Below, piece by piece: positions 52,366 through 62,785 of a stretch of 64,000 nt of DNA. The notes beneath the pieces are model-generated. The model was not told the DNA's origin and ran no database searches. It worked only from the letters and a program-made list of their open reading frames with translations. The translations under genes were made by a program, and so were the position numbers. This DNA is from Bremia lactucae. Lineage: Eukaryota; Oomycota; Peronosporomycetes; Peronosporales; Peronosporaceae. The stretch's first letter is position 1, and the number at the start of each line of letters is the position of its first letter. The stretch spans positions 3,220,857 through 3,284,856 of the forward strand of contig NC_090611.1 of NCBI RefSeq assembly GCF_004359215.1, read 5' to 3'.

Positions 52366-54149
52366 CTACTTCCACGTCGATGCTGCCTGGTACGTTGCAA
52401 AGACCATAGTAAAGATGCCAATTGCGATCACAGTGTTGTTTAAGAAGCGACCTTGGTTGAGAAGCTTTGAATGAAATAGACACGGATAGATAAAAGCGAG
52501 CGGCACGGAGCAAAACCCCCCAATGAGCGCCACAAAATTATCTAACTCGTCTTTGCCGTAGTACGCAATCACAGCAGTTAGGCACACAAGAGCAAAACGA
52601 AACCCGTTCTTTTCCCAGCGCCAGTAACCTTTTCGACGAAACTCGGGAAAAAAGTACCCTTCTAGAATCTTAACGACGGGGTACAACATCAATGGGTACG
52701 TAAACACAAGCGCCAGCGAGTACGTGATTTGCACTGTCATGGTTGCTATGCTGACTTGGGCACTAGGTAGGTTCAAAGTCACAACGGATTGAGTATTCTG
52801 GCCAAACGCAGCGTACACAAGTCCTGCAAATACGGAAAAGAGCGTCACAAGAAAGAGCATTGTGAACGAAAGAATGCGTGGAAACTTGTGCTTAATGTCG
52901 TCATCCATCGCATCGTAGATCGGAAGCACTAATCCGATCCCTTCAAAGCAGTAGACAGCTGTTCCAAGAAGCATGGCCCAACTGGTTGGGTTAAAATTTT
53001 CCCACGTCGCACTATTAGGTGGCGCGTCATGGAGCGTTTCAACCGTGTACGAGATGATGTAGGCGATGCCAAAGAGGATGAGAAGATCTGCCACCAAGTT
53101 TGTGAGTGCAAAGTATTCAATGCGACGCACCCACGACAATGGTGTATAGAGCAAGATTTGAAGCAAAATCAGCGTCAATGATGACGACGCGGTCGTTCGT
53201 TCGATTCCGAATGCAGCTAAAATGACTTCGCCAATGTTTTTTTCCACAAAAATCAAGTACGAGCAGCAAAAACCCGTCTGTGAAAGCACTAGAGAAGTGT
53301 TTACCGCCACACGGCCTAGTTTTCCAAAAGCCTTTTCCCCTACTAGACCATACGATACATTCGTGCGACCTTTTCGCAACAGCAGATCGGAGCAGTCTGT
53401 GAGGCGTAGCATACAGAATCCTGATAAGGCTGCAGAGATACTCAAGGCTGCTAATGAAAAGAGCATGCCTCCATTTTGAAATCCTTTGGGTAAAAAAAGA
53501 ATACCGCTTCCAATAAACGATTTGAGGATCGTAAAGACGGTCTTGCCAATAGTGGCACCACGCTGCTGCTTCTCAGGGCGCCGCTTCCATGCACGGCTGA
53601 GTAATGGCGTTACGGTCTCCTAAAGAGCACAGGAAACCATGTCAGTCTACGAATGCCATGTGAGGGTATGGCTACATACATCAATATCATCACCATCATC
53701 CGCAAGTCCAAGGTTGGCTACTATAAAATCTCCGTATGTGGATTGGAGAATACTTGGCGAAGGTTGAATTGACTCAAGAAACGAATCTTGAACGTAGGAA
53801 GGAACATTCGGGCTAATGCCTCCTAAGTTTGTGATCACGTGGTCGCGACGAAAACCGCCGGGTTGAGCAATGTCCGAAGCCTTGCCTTGATTAGTAAGAG
53901 ATGTTACACGACCTCAACCTTGATGGCTTCAAATGGCAACGTACCGATGTCCTCGTGCAAGATTTCGCTTTGATCCGGCAGCGACTTTGGACGTGATGGA
54001 CCATCTTGCGTGTCCTTGAGTATGGCAAAGAAAATATCGCGTGTCATGTCGGATCCTTCTTCGGTAATATCATGCACGTCTGCGGGTAGCAGCGGCTCCC
54101 CATCAGAGCCAGGTACAGGCTGGAGCTTGCTGGTAGTATTGTCTTCCAT
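52366..54149 (-). CDS. AAAP-family amino acid transporter
   Basis: Members of this family (Aa_trans, PF01490) are proton-coupled amino acid carriers of the plasma membrane or vacuole/lysosome. Three exons, 54149-53945, 53885-53680 and 53619-52366, join over 59 and 60 nt introns (GTACGT..CAAG, GTATGT..TTAG) in phases 1 and 0, giving 554 residues. A hydrophilic N-terminus of about 150 residues (MEDNTTSKLQPVPGSDGEPL) precedes the membrane part, which starts with the family block FTILKSFIGSGILFLPKGFQ and GG, then SYGLVGEKAFG, FCCSYLIFVEKNI, AVYCFEGIGLVLPIYDAMDD, LVFTYPLMLYPVVKILEGYF and VALIGGFCSVPLAFIYPCLF. About eleven membrane segments can be counted. A longer start at 54197 in the same frame is possible. 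The long N-terminus resembles vacuolar AVT/SLC36-like members; substrate and membrane cannot be told. Confidence 0.9.
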
Positions 54150-54289
54150 AAGATAAATCGTCAAGTAATTTTGATCATTGTTTGAATAGTGGATCAAGTT
54201 GTAACCACACGAAAATTGTTCGTTCGGGACGAAAGTAAGGATTTTTTAAAACTTTGCAGAAACGATGACTAAAAACGTGAAAAAATAAA

Positions 54290-54441
54290 GACGCGTATTA
54301 AACTGCTGGGTCTGCTTACGTGAACATCTTGATTCTCACAGCGAACTTACTGTGCTTGTCCTTTAGAAATGCCTTCGTAAGTCCATCAAGCCACCATGTC
54401 GTCCGTGTGCATGTACTCCAACTCGATGATCTCGCGTTCGA
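54290..54441 (-). mobile_element. copia RNase H end (copy C2, left piece)
   Basis: The block GAACATCTTGATTCTCACAG to CCACCATGTCGTCCGTG corresponds to 2838-2925 of C1. The target sequence TTCGA at 54437-54441 ends this piece; the copia sequence resumes with the same TTCGA at 55576, after the inserted gypsy element. Confidence 0.75.
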
Positions 54442-54891
54442 TGTAACGGGGCACTGCGACTTGTACTGTTTCAGTACAAGTCCACTTCACACTGCTTCAG
54501 ATGTGAGTGGTGCCTCTCGTTAGGTGACGTACACTGTACGTATAGAGGAAGACTTCTCTTAAGGCAAGTTAGCTTAAGAGTGTAAAATGAAAACTGTATT
54601 AATATAGTTAAGTGTCTTGTTAATCTATCTTTGTAAATGTTGTCTTAACTATAAACTAATACTAAACATGTAAATGAATTCTTATCTATCTTATCTCGTA
54701 ACTCTCTTTGATTACTTCTACAGCTGATTAGTCTGCGGAATAAATAGACATAATGGTCTATACCTATTTATGGATAAGAATTCAGGAAATTACTATTTAA
54801 AGTAATTTCCTCCAAATATTATCTACCTTTTGGATAATATTAATTAACAATCTTTTATTGTTAATTTCATGTAACGATACACCCCGTTACA
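54442..54891 (+). repeat. gypsy 5' LTR of G5 (450 bp)
   Basis: Starts TGTAACGGGG and ends CCCCGTTACA, giving 10 bp inverted ends. It is flanked on the left by TTCGA and on the right by TCACCCCTCCCTTAAACG, the probable primer-binding region. Bases 54617-54891 recur at 55301-55575. Confidence 0.9.
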
Positions 54892-54932
54892 TCACCCCTC
54901 CCTTAAACGACAATCACTCTGAATGTCATTAG

Positions 54933-55299
54933 GTGGAGTGGTCGCTAAATGACCACTTAATTTTTAAAATGATTTTGATTGGTCAGATCCATCATTTTAA
55001 ATTCCATCGCATGAAGGAACAATTCATGCGGGGTGAGGATAGTGTTGAACCTTCGGCTGCGGTTCGTGCAGCCGCGGGTGACGCATTGTTATCTCTTGCG
55101 GTAGACGTTCCGTCTACCGTAGTGTCTTCCACTCGCACAACACTTGGTGTTGCGAGTGCACGTGGTGATTCACCACGTGAGTACGACCCCTCTTTAGAGG
55201 TCGATTATGAGTGCGAGTCGGACGAAATGGCCGACTCGGGGAGGATGGAACAGTCGCCTGATACCCGTCAGGCGGCTGATTATGAGCCTTCGAATGAGA
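54933..55299 (+). CDS. gypsy gag N-terminal part (G5), cut by the assembly gap
   Basis: The open frame follows the LTR and leader and runs into the undetermined base at 55300. The likely start is the ATG at 55011 (MKEQFMRGEDSVEPSAAV) and the protein continues AAAGDALLSLAVDVPSTVVS and a strongly acidic, Ser-rich stretch (PSLEVDYECESDEMADSG). Position and composition indicate gag; no capsid or zinc-knuckle domain is reached. Unlike most retroelement frames in the window it has no stop. Confidence 0.6.
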
Positions 55300-55300
55300 N
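55300..55300. other. undetermined base inside gypsy G5
   Basis: A single n between gag and the partial 3' LTR. A complete gypsy of this type would need several kilobases of pol here, so the n stands for a collapsed gap of unknown length. Confidence 0.85.
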
Positions 55301-55575
55301 TTGTTAATCTATCTTTGTAAATGTTGTCTTAACTATAAACTAATACTAAACATGTAAATGAATTCTTATCTATCTTATCTCGTAACTCTCTTTGATTACT
55401 TCTACAGCTGATTAGTCTGCGGAATAAATAGACATAATGGTCTATACCTATTTATGGATAAGAATTCAGGAAATTACTATTTAAAGTAATTTCCTCCAAA
55501 TATTATCTATCTTTTAGATAATATTAATTAACAACCTTTTAGTGTTAATTTCATGTAACGATACAACCCGTTACA
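55301..55575 (+). repeat. gypsy 3' LTR of G5 (right 275 bp)
   Basis: Bases correspond one to one with 54617-54891 at an offset of 684, with few substitutions, and end CAACCCGTTACA before TTCGA. Confidence 0.9.
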
Positions 55576-55990
55576 TTCGACCTTTTCACGTAAGAAGTGA
55601 AAATTGATATCGATGTAGATGGGGTTTTGCGCCAGTGCGACACATCTTTGGTATCTTGACAGATCGATGTGGCTCCATTTTTGAGAAAACTTCACGTTCT
55701 TCAGCAGCAATCGGAGCCAGACTAGTTCTTGAGCTGCGTTGTAGAGACTCACTCTGCGCTCAAGTCGCTGCTGTTGGCTGCCGCTTCGACTTCCACGGTA
55801 TAACATTGCCATTTAGGAAGAAGATGTATCCCGTTGTAAAGCGTCGCGTATCCAAATCGCCAGCCCAATTGACATCGGCAAAAGTTTTGAGCTCTCCCTT
55901 GCTCGCACCGTCAAATACGATCCCAGTGTCTTGGGCTGTCTTCAAATATTGAGGATCCTCTTTGCTGCAATCCAGTGTGTCTTCTCATAT
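55576..55990 (-). pseudogene. copia RNase H (C2, middle piece)
   Basis: The minus strand reads MKTAQDTGIVFDGASKGELK, TFADVNWAGDLDTRRFTTGY and IFFLNGNVIPWKSKRQPT, then (lower frame) SLYNAAQELVWLRLLLKNVK. These are the copia RNase H blocks; the first acidic residue (FADVNWAGD) is intact and this copy is better preserved than C1. It is interrupted on the left by gypsy G5 and on the right by gypsy G6. Confidence 0.85.
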
Positions 55991-56437
55991 TGTAGAAGAG
56001 ATACTTTGCTCCTTAAGTCAGAGGAAGACTTATAGACTCACAGAGTCACTTAGTTCTATAGAACTAATAAGTTCAACAACTGAGTGAGTTGAACAGGCTC
56101 GTTGAGCTTAACAAATCCTAGTTGAAGGGATTCAGGGTTCGTAGAACAAAGTGGCAGCTAGTTCCAGATAGTATATACCTTAAAAAGTTTCTTTCTCTCG
56201 TAGATCAATGCGCAAGCTACAGGGGAAGGCACTAGACGCTGTAATATCAAGAGGGGAACTGAACTTTATTTACTATTTAAATCTAAAATCTCACCTTAGC
56301 CAAATTAGAATATATTTCTGTCGCCAGATATAAACCTGGCGGCTACCATATATGTCAACCCATAATAAATGGGATCTTAGTGATTAATTATTTTAAATAG
56401 AACAAAAGGGTATTTATCATATAGAAAATGTCCCACA
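55991..56437 (-). repeat. gypsy G6 LTR (left, 3' LTR)
   Basis: Starts TGTAGAAGAGATACTTTGC and ends near TCCCACA. Shares GACTTATAGACTCA, AGTTCTATAGAACTAATA, CACTAGACGCTGTAAT and AATAAATGGGATCTTAGTG with 61682-62110. It contains the palindrome TAGTTCTATAGAACTA. Confidence 0.85.
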
Positions 56438-56480
56438 ACAACGGTTTACCAGCCGATGTGTACCCTATTCCATCAGACTA

Positions 56481-56756
56481 TTGACACCGAGTGACAAAAT
56501 TCGCTTCAACTTCTCTCTAAGGTTGGAATATAAGCAGTTAATTGTTCGGTTGTGTTCTGCATTTCTTTGTCTGATGATGGCTAAGCGTGGTTCCAGACTC
56601 TACCTCCTTCTTAACGACGAGATGATGATCGACTATGAAATTCACACTTTATCGAAGGATGAGGAAAAGGAGCACGGTTGCTACACGCCTCCTGGTGTGG
56701 ACGAATCTTGTCGGGCCCCAAATGAGTTCCAGAACGTGATGTCCCAGATGTTTTAG
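56481..56756 (+). other. antisense open frame between pol end and 3' LTR of G6
   Basis: A 91-codon plus-strand frame (KRGSRLYLLLNDEMMIDYEI, HTLSKDEEKEHGCYTPPGVD) lies between the integrase side and the LTR, on the strand opposite to pol. No family is recognised. It may be a chance frame; it is noted because antisense frames also lie beside other gypsy pol ends in this window. Confidence 0.25.
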
Positions 56757-56871
56757 CTGCATTGCGTAGGGCACCGGACCCTGAGTTTAACATTAGCAGG
56801 TAGAGGCATTTAAAGCGTTACTTAACGCAAACTCCACTACCGGGAGCAGTGTGCTGTTACGCTGTGGTGTT

Positions 56872-57520
56872 TCAGCACACACACTGCGCAGAACGTCTTC
56901 GCAATGACGCGATTGGCACGTTCAGTCTGACCATCGTTCTGCTGATGGTCCGCAGTGGACATGTCGAATCTGGTGCCAAGCACCCGAAAATCGATTTCCA
57001 GAATTTATCCGTGAAACGGGAGTCTCGATCAGAGACGATTTCCACAGGCAAACCGTGTTGGCGAAACACGCGATCTATTAATAGCCTTGCTGTACCTTCA
57101 TCATCAGTAGTATCCAGCGTAGCTCCTAATTGTGCCGTTTCGCTCATCGGTCAACAAAGATCACGATGCCGGTGCTACCGGCCTGATGTTTCGGTAGGCC
57201 GTAACAAAACCCATACTCCCAACGCCCTATGGATACGGCCGACTGACCAGTATCGCAGCAGCATGAGCAAAAAGGTTTTAACCCGTTGGCAAGTTTCACA
57301 TGTGCGAACGCATGTGTTTACCCATTTTTAAAGCTTGGGCCATATAAATGTGGCTTGCGGAGCCATAGGGTTTTTCACTACCGAGATGACCACTGAGAAC
57401 AGTCATAGAGAATTCGATACTTTGGATCCTCATCATGAAGAACGACGATGCGCGGAATATCTGCAGCATCCGTGCAATAACGTAAGAGGCCGTTGATAGA
57501 AAATCGATATAAGCTCGCAA
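56872..57520 (-). pseudogene. gypsy integrase (G6)
   Basis: The minus strand reads AQLGATLDTTDDEGTARLLI, DRVFRQHGLPVEIVSDRDSR, FTDKFWKSIFGCLAPDSTCP and NVPIASLRRR. This is the second half of the rve core, with the second Asp (SDRDSRF). The block with the Glu is altered: the TERANR motif of relatives reads LNVPIAS here. Upstream (57296-57520) frames carry the zinc-binding part (HIYMAQALKMGKHMRSHM). Confidence 0.75.
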
Positions 57521-57689
57521 GCAAACGTGCCGACAATTTAATGTCCGACCCAGAGCTCTTAAGAGCTCGTAGTAGAGCTACACACTGGTGAACCTTGACG
57601 TAAGCCGAACGGATTAATTCAGTAATAGGTGACGTTATAGTCTTTAAATGAGAGAGCTCATAAGACGGTCTGCGTCATAACGCATCAGC

Positions 57690-58200
57690 CAAAGCATTCT
57701 GCTTGTCAGGCTTATATTTCATTTCGGCGAGAAATGAAAGCCATCTAGCCATTCTCTTAGAGAGATGGGGCGACTTGGTCGCACGCGTGATCTGTATATA
57801 TCACAAACGTCTTAGAGCCTAGCAGATGAACTCTAAATTTGACTAGAGCATACTTCATTGTGAGTAACTCTTTGTCATGTACTGGGTAATTCTTTTTTTG
57901 CAGCTTTAAGCTGTCTAGACTCGAACGCAGTTACACATTCTCGCCCATCAGTATCTGTTTGTAATAGAGCATTGCCGATGGCAAAATCCGGTGCGTCACA
58001 GACAACACTGAAAGGCCAATTTAACTTTGGCAGAGCCAAAATCGGGCATGGATAGACTACTAAGTTGTTTAAAAGCATCATTCTCGGTGTTAGTCCAGCA
58101 CCAATCTGTGTCTTCTTTTAAGGAGAGTGGATAATGGCCTAGCCATATTATCAGCGTAATCTCGCTAAAGTTGTGCAAGTAGTTGGCGAGGCCCAACCAC
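57690..58200 (-). pseudogene. gypsy RNase H and RT connection (G6)
   Basis: The minus strand reads MGLANYLHNFSEITLIIWLG, AFKQLSSLSMPDFGSAKVKL and, in the next frame, LNWPFSVVCDAPDFAIGNAL and LQTDTDGRECVTAFESRQLK. The first RNase H acidic residue is present here (CDAP), unlike in G1. Later blocks (57.70-57.87 kb) are frameshifted. Confidence 0.8.
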
Positions 58201-58873
58201 TTACGCGATTTTGTTTATCAGGAATCGGCAAATCAGCTATGGCTTTTACCTTGGTGGGGTCCGATCTAAGGCTTCGCTTCCAAATGAAGCACCCTACAAA
58301 ATGAATTTCTTCTGCGCCAAAAATGCATTTAGATGCATTGGCATTCAATTTGCTTGTGCACATACACTCGAGAACTACTCGCAATGGTCTATGTCGTTTC
58401 CACGTCCGACCGACCCTGCTCCGCACGACTATGGCAAAAATTTCATCAAAATAAGTATACGCATAGCCTCGATGAGGGCGGAACACTACATCTTTAGACG
58501 ATTCAATGTAGCCGCGGTGTTGGAGAGCCCTTGTGGCATAACCAACTACTCCCATAGCATATGCAAACCACTCTAGCGATATATCAGTAGCTTGCATGAG
58601 CAGTTGGTAATAACCATCGACTAAGTCAAGTGCACTGTACATCGTACATTCCACCATATTGTTCTGGCGAACATCCTTTCTAGAAATGAGGGTTTGTGCT
58701 GGTATAAAGGCAGCATTAAGCTTATGATAAGCATGTACAATTCGCGATTTGCCATTTGACTTTTTGACACAAATTGTCGGTGTCGAATGGGGAATTTTAC
58801 TCTCGCGTACCATTCCAGATTCGTGCTTAGCACGAAAGAAATCGTCAATGACGTCACACTGATCCTTTTGCAA
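58151..58873 (-). pseudogene. gypsy reverse transcriptase (G6)
   Basis: An open frame of 240 codons reads KDQCDVIDDFFRAKHESGMV, PHSTPTICVKKSNGKSRIVH, AYHKLNAAFIPAQTLISRKD, YSALDLVDGYYQLLMQATDI (first Asp), the YTYFDEIFAIVVRS box, and ASKCIFGAEEIHFVGCFIWK. The catalytic YFDD is changed to YFDE, and the PSGMLWEWLVMPQGLSNAPA block before it is frameshifted. The long open frame nevertheless makes it the best preserved RT of G6. Confidence 0.88.
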
Positions 58874-60440
58874 AGGCCACTGTAGTATTTGGTTTATAGA
58901 ACCAAGTAAATTTCATGACGGACACCTCCATCCGGAGGTAAAACCGATGGTGGATTTGTGCAAATCACATCGTGGAATTCTTTAACTAAGGAATATAATG
59001 GAGCCACAAAAGCTGCACTTAGTGTGCGAAGTGGCCCCTGGATGGCTTCATCCAGAAGCGATGATGAGTTTAACTCAATGTTTTGGTCAAATAGTCAACA
59101 TCTCAGATAAGTCACCAGCCTATAAGTCTCGTCCCGAACTCATCAACAGACATTTGATAGAGCTCCAATAGAGCATGTAACGAAAGGATTGCCTCAAGGC
59201 TAACTTCTCCTTCGTTGTACCGGTCACACAATTTACAAGCGTATGCAACTGCTCGCTCGTATCACTTTGTGACGTTATAGACGCTTCGCGTCTCTGCTGT
59301 CTCAGAGTTGAGACAATGCGCCTCTTAGAGGCCGAAACAGCCATGTTCCCATTTTTCCCAACATTTACTGTCTTTAAACCTGAGCAGGTCGTAAGTTTTA
59401 TTTTACCGTATAGAGTGGCAATCGAAGCGATGTATTTTGGTGCGTTCTAAGACAATGCATCTCGAGGCCGGCTCGTACGTCATTCGACGAGGAGTCATGT
59501 AACTCAAATTCCTTGTCTAGTAACTGTTTACGTGTCACTTCACGTGCTTTATAAGGTTTGACCCGATATGCTCTGGCGACTTGCCAATAGTGTCTCAACT
59601 GACACTCAATATGGTGCCACCTCGGCCGACCACTTTCGGTGGACTTAGACGTGCCACTCCACATGTCTCAAGACAGTTTACGCCATTGATGACTTGGCCC
59701 GAGGTCTACAATGCTTTCAGCATTTAGTAATTCGTTATTGCAAAGAGTGTCACTCGACGGAGTACGTGCCGTTCCACCCCCTTTTCCTGTGCCGGGCTCA
59801 AGATTGATGCTTTCAACATTGGAGTTACTTAACTCATACATTCCGTTGTCTAGCTCCTGACAGATTCGGTCAGCGCTTCGCGTTCTTAGCGAATTTGTTG
59901 CCTCGCAAAGGTACATTGCGCGTTGCGCCTGAAATCATAGATGCAGATTATACCTTGCACCGATTGGAGTTCGTTTCTTAAACTTAACGCGAATCGCGTT
60001 AAGTCTTTGAAACCAGGCTTCGCGTATAATGTCTTTTACATTGCGAATAAACGCGTTACAGGCTTGCATCAACGAGCTTTTATCTCGCTTGTTGTTGCCA
60101 CTATACCATCGATCCTTAAACAAGCATCGAGATAAAAATCTTCCTCGGCGAGAAAATTCTTCGCGCTGGGATCAAGGCCATGTAGCTTTAATCGATCCAT
60201 GGCTCATAGCGTTCAAGCCAGGCCATACCAATGATGAAATCATATGTCAAATCCAAATCAAGGACGAGACAGCGTTCCACACTGTCAAATATTAAAAACT
60301 TACTACGTAAGTTCAACGGAACTTAAGGAACAGTGACACGAGTCCGAGTCGTTAATTCAACAGTGATTTAATCCCCTTCATGCGCTTTAAGCACCTCAGC
60401 AAATCGCTGATTCCCTTCACTAGCATAATTGCAAGGCGCC
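58874..60440 (-). pseudogene. gypsy protease-RT linker and aspartic protease end (G6)
   Basis: Near 58900-59000 the minus strand carries the block before the RT (PPSVLPPDGGV-like) also seen at 19.0 kb. Around 60170-60300 it reads LDLDLTYDFIIGMAWLER-like residues, the motif after the aspartic protease. The DCGAS active site could not be placed with confidence. Short frames at 59120-59344, 59398-59664 and 59668-59916 belong to the linker and have no recognisable domain of their own. Confidence 0.5.
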
Positions 60441-60460
60441 CTTGAGTCAATTAAAACTGG

Positions 60461-61640
60461 CTATTGCATATCAAAGCCCTCTACAGTCGCCTGAGCAGCT
60501 AACAAGCCATGCTTGTACTCACATCCCGTGCCACTACGCACATAACTATTTGGGGCTAGGTCCTGTTTGCTCTCACCTCCTAGAGGTTCAGCAGAGCCTA
60601 GGTCTTCCCGAGTACGGCGCCCCGCCCCTACTAGGTATCGACGTTTGCCCGCACCGTACCAGATTTCTCGTGTAGGTCGGGATTGTTGCATTTTGAGCTT
60701 TGCGCTCGTTGCGTAAGAGGCAAGCCGAGCATAAGTGTTTCGTGCTTCCGCACATGTAACATCTGTGGATGTTTCTGTTTCTATGCTGTTCCATAGCTTG
60801 AAAAATTTCTTTCTCCTCCTCAACGAGGCTTAGATCCATGAGCTCCGGTCTATTAGATGACCTCAAAGTGCTTAAAGAGCTTGTACAAAACACGGGCGTG
60901 CTCACACGAGCGGACTTAAAGCCGAATTTAACGCGTAGCGCTATGGCAGCTGCCTTTTCAAAAGTAACGGGATGGGATCGTTACAATTTCGTCCGGTCAA
61001 CTGCCACATTGAGACCATCCCCTAAAAGACGATTAATAAAATAGCTTTTTGCACCGGGTCTTGTTGCATAGCGGCAATGCGAGTTCTTAACTCCTGGCCA
61101 TAGCCCCCTAGGGTTCGTTTACCTTGGCGATACACCATGAGTCGCGATCGCGTACAAAAGTCTGATCGGGATGATCAAACATGCTAGTCACTTGCTGTTT
61201 CAGCGACTTCCAAGCGTCATTTTTAGACGTGCTGCACATTCCATGGCTCTACCACCGAACATAGAGATTGCCATGGTCACCTTTTGCGTTCTGTTAAGAA
61301 CATATGGACATCTCCATTTGCTGAATCCAAAAAAGGAGGTTCTCTCGCTCTTCGCCCTAAAATATCTTAACATTGACACCAAGGGAGCGAGTCTTAGGCT
61401 CTAGATCAGATAAAGAAGTGTATCGAGTAAGCATAGATGCTATAAGTGGCCCTGGACGAGTTCAATAAGGAAGGAGTTGTATTGCATAAAGGCTTCACGC
61501 CTTGCATCGAGAACCTCTGGTCCCTGGGTCTTGATGAACTCAATGTGTTCTAGCCCAAACAAGGTCTTAAGCTTCTCAAACGCTACGCGTTTTGACCCTG
61601 AAAGTTCGGAAAAAGTGTCCATTTCAGCAGAGGGTTAGTC
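60461..61640 (-). pseudogene. gypsy gag (G6) with zinc knuckle
   Basis: The gag start is probably the ATG at 61622 (MDTFSELSGSKRVAFEKLKT). Further down the minus strand, 61.2-61.4 kb carries MVSMLRYFRAKSERTSFFGF, and 60588-60905 reads MDLSLVEEEKEIFQAMEQHR followed by RCYMCGSTKHLCSACLLRNE, a CX2CX4HX4C zinc knuckle that binds RNA in gag proteins. The usual MDLS..E block precedes it as in G4. Several stops and frame changes separate the parts. Confidence 0.7.
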
Positions 61641-61681
61641 TTGTAAGGACTCACGCGTAATTGACCACGACTGCTGTCAGG

Positions 61682-62110
61682 TGTAGCGGAGCTACCTTGC
61701 TCCTTAAGTCAGAGGGAGACTTATAGACTCAGAGAGTCACTAAGTTCTATAGAACTAATATGTTTGACAACTTAGTGCGTTGTACAAGATCGTAGAGCTT
61801 AACAAATCCTAGTTCAAGGGATTCAGTGGTTCGCAGAACCCCGTGGCAGTTAGGGTCCGAGAGTATATAACTTAGAAAGGTTTATATCTCACGTAGATCA
61901 ATGAGCAAGCCTTGATAGGCACTAGACGCTGTAATTTCAAAAAGGAACTGAACTATATTTAGTTATTTAAATCTAAAACTCGACACTGATTAAATTAAAA
62001 AAGGATTTCGACCGCCAGATTTTATCTGGCGGCTACCATGTATGTTGCCCATAATAAATGGGATCTTAGTGATTAATTATTTTGAGTAAAACATAGGGGA
62101 TTTACCCACA
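61682..62110 (-). repeat. gypsy G6 LTR (right, 5' LTR)
   Basis: Starts TGTAGCGGAGCTACCTTGC and ends TTTACCCACA. See the left LTR for shared blocks. Copia sequence resumes just to the right. Confidence 0.85.
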
Positions 62111-62600
62111 CTTAATCGTTTCATTATGCTCTGCGATTTTGCTGAAAATCATCAAGTCGTCTCAACAGTGCTTACACCGTTGACTTTCGGACATCCACGC
62201 ATGGGTCTGCCGCAGAGCGGTGGAAAGCCTTGGTCTTCTAGGTGCTATGTATCTTGTATTCAACTGACGTGCAGCTTGCTTGGTTCTATAGGATGCGTTT
62301 TCAAGAGCACACTTTTAAGCTGGTTTGTCCGAGATTTCGAAGCTGCCCGGCTGATCATTTAAAGCTTTTCTTCGACTTCACGTAAATAAACGCTATATCC
62401 ACCTCAACTTTCTCTGCTTCGAGGACCTTAATCGTGGCAATCTTAGTGCTGTGTTTATGGATTCCTTTCGGACCACTAGAGCAAACGTGACTTCGTAGTC
62501 AGTAACGAGTCACTGTGTAAACCCTTGACCATAAGCCGTGCCTTGAGCTTGATAACGGATCCATTCGTGTTGCGATAAGTTAAAAAAAATACCATTTGAT
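62111..62600 (-). pseudogene. copia RT remnant (C2, right piece)
   Basis: The plus-strand bases 62140-62290 match 3750-3905 of C1 (AATCATCAAGTCGTCT, GTTGACTTTCGGAC, GACGTGCGGCTTGCTTGG-like), which encode the copia RT around the YVDD box on the minus strand. The segment is frame-broken and ends at a hairpin near 62617. Confidence 0.75.
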
Positions 62601-62616
62601 TCGGAAAGCCCGCGTG

Positions 62617-62696
62617 CACCCGATAGCTTTTTGTCATTGCAGCATACCCACGTGGGAGCTCGTGGGTATGCTGCAATGAAAAAAAGCTATCGGGTG
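62617..62696. repeat. near-perfect 36 bp-arm hairpin
   Basis: Arms 62617-62652 and 62661-62696 are inverted copies with a single mismatch, around an 8 nt spacer TGGGAGCT. Each arm contains CACCCGATAGC and ATTGCAGCATACCCACG or its complement. It separates copia sequence on the left from gypsy RT sequence on the right. Confidence 0.92.
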
Positions 62697-62785
62697 TATA
62701 CGCCTCGCTTCTTGCATATCGGACGCACCAAACATTCTTCTTCACCATCTCTACTCGGTGTACAGCGATTAGCACCCCAAGCGGC

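Larger units (their letters stand above)
54442..55575 (+). mobile_element. young-looking Ty3/gypsy insertion (G5), internal part missing at an undetermined base
   Basis: A full 5' LTR (54442-54891), leader, gag start and a partial 3' LTR (55301-55575) are present. A direct 5 bp duplication TTCGA flanks the insertion (54437-54441 and 55576-55580), and the two LTR parts differ at only a few bases over 275 bp, both signs of recent insertion into the copia element. The internal region is represented by one n at 55300, so most of the element is missing from the assembly. Confidence 0.9.
55991..62110 (-). mobile_element. Ty3/gypsy element with two LTRs (G6), 6.1 kb, degraded coding
   Basis: LTR-like repeats at 55991-56437 and 61682-62110 bracket a minus-strand gag-protease-RT-RNaseH-integrase order, so this is a full-length insertion within copia C2. 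The LTRs differ by many substitutions and small indels, indicating an old insertion. Flanking pentamers (CATAT on the left, CTTAA on the right) do not match, and about 340 bp of copia sequence expected between the flanks is missing, so a deletion or recombination accompanied or followed insertion. Confidence 0.85.
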
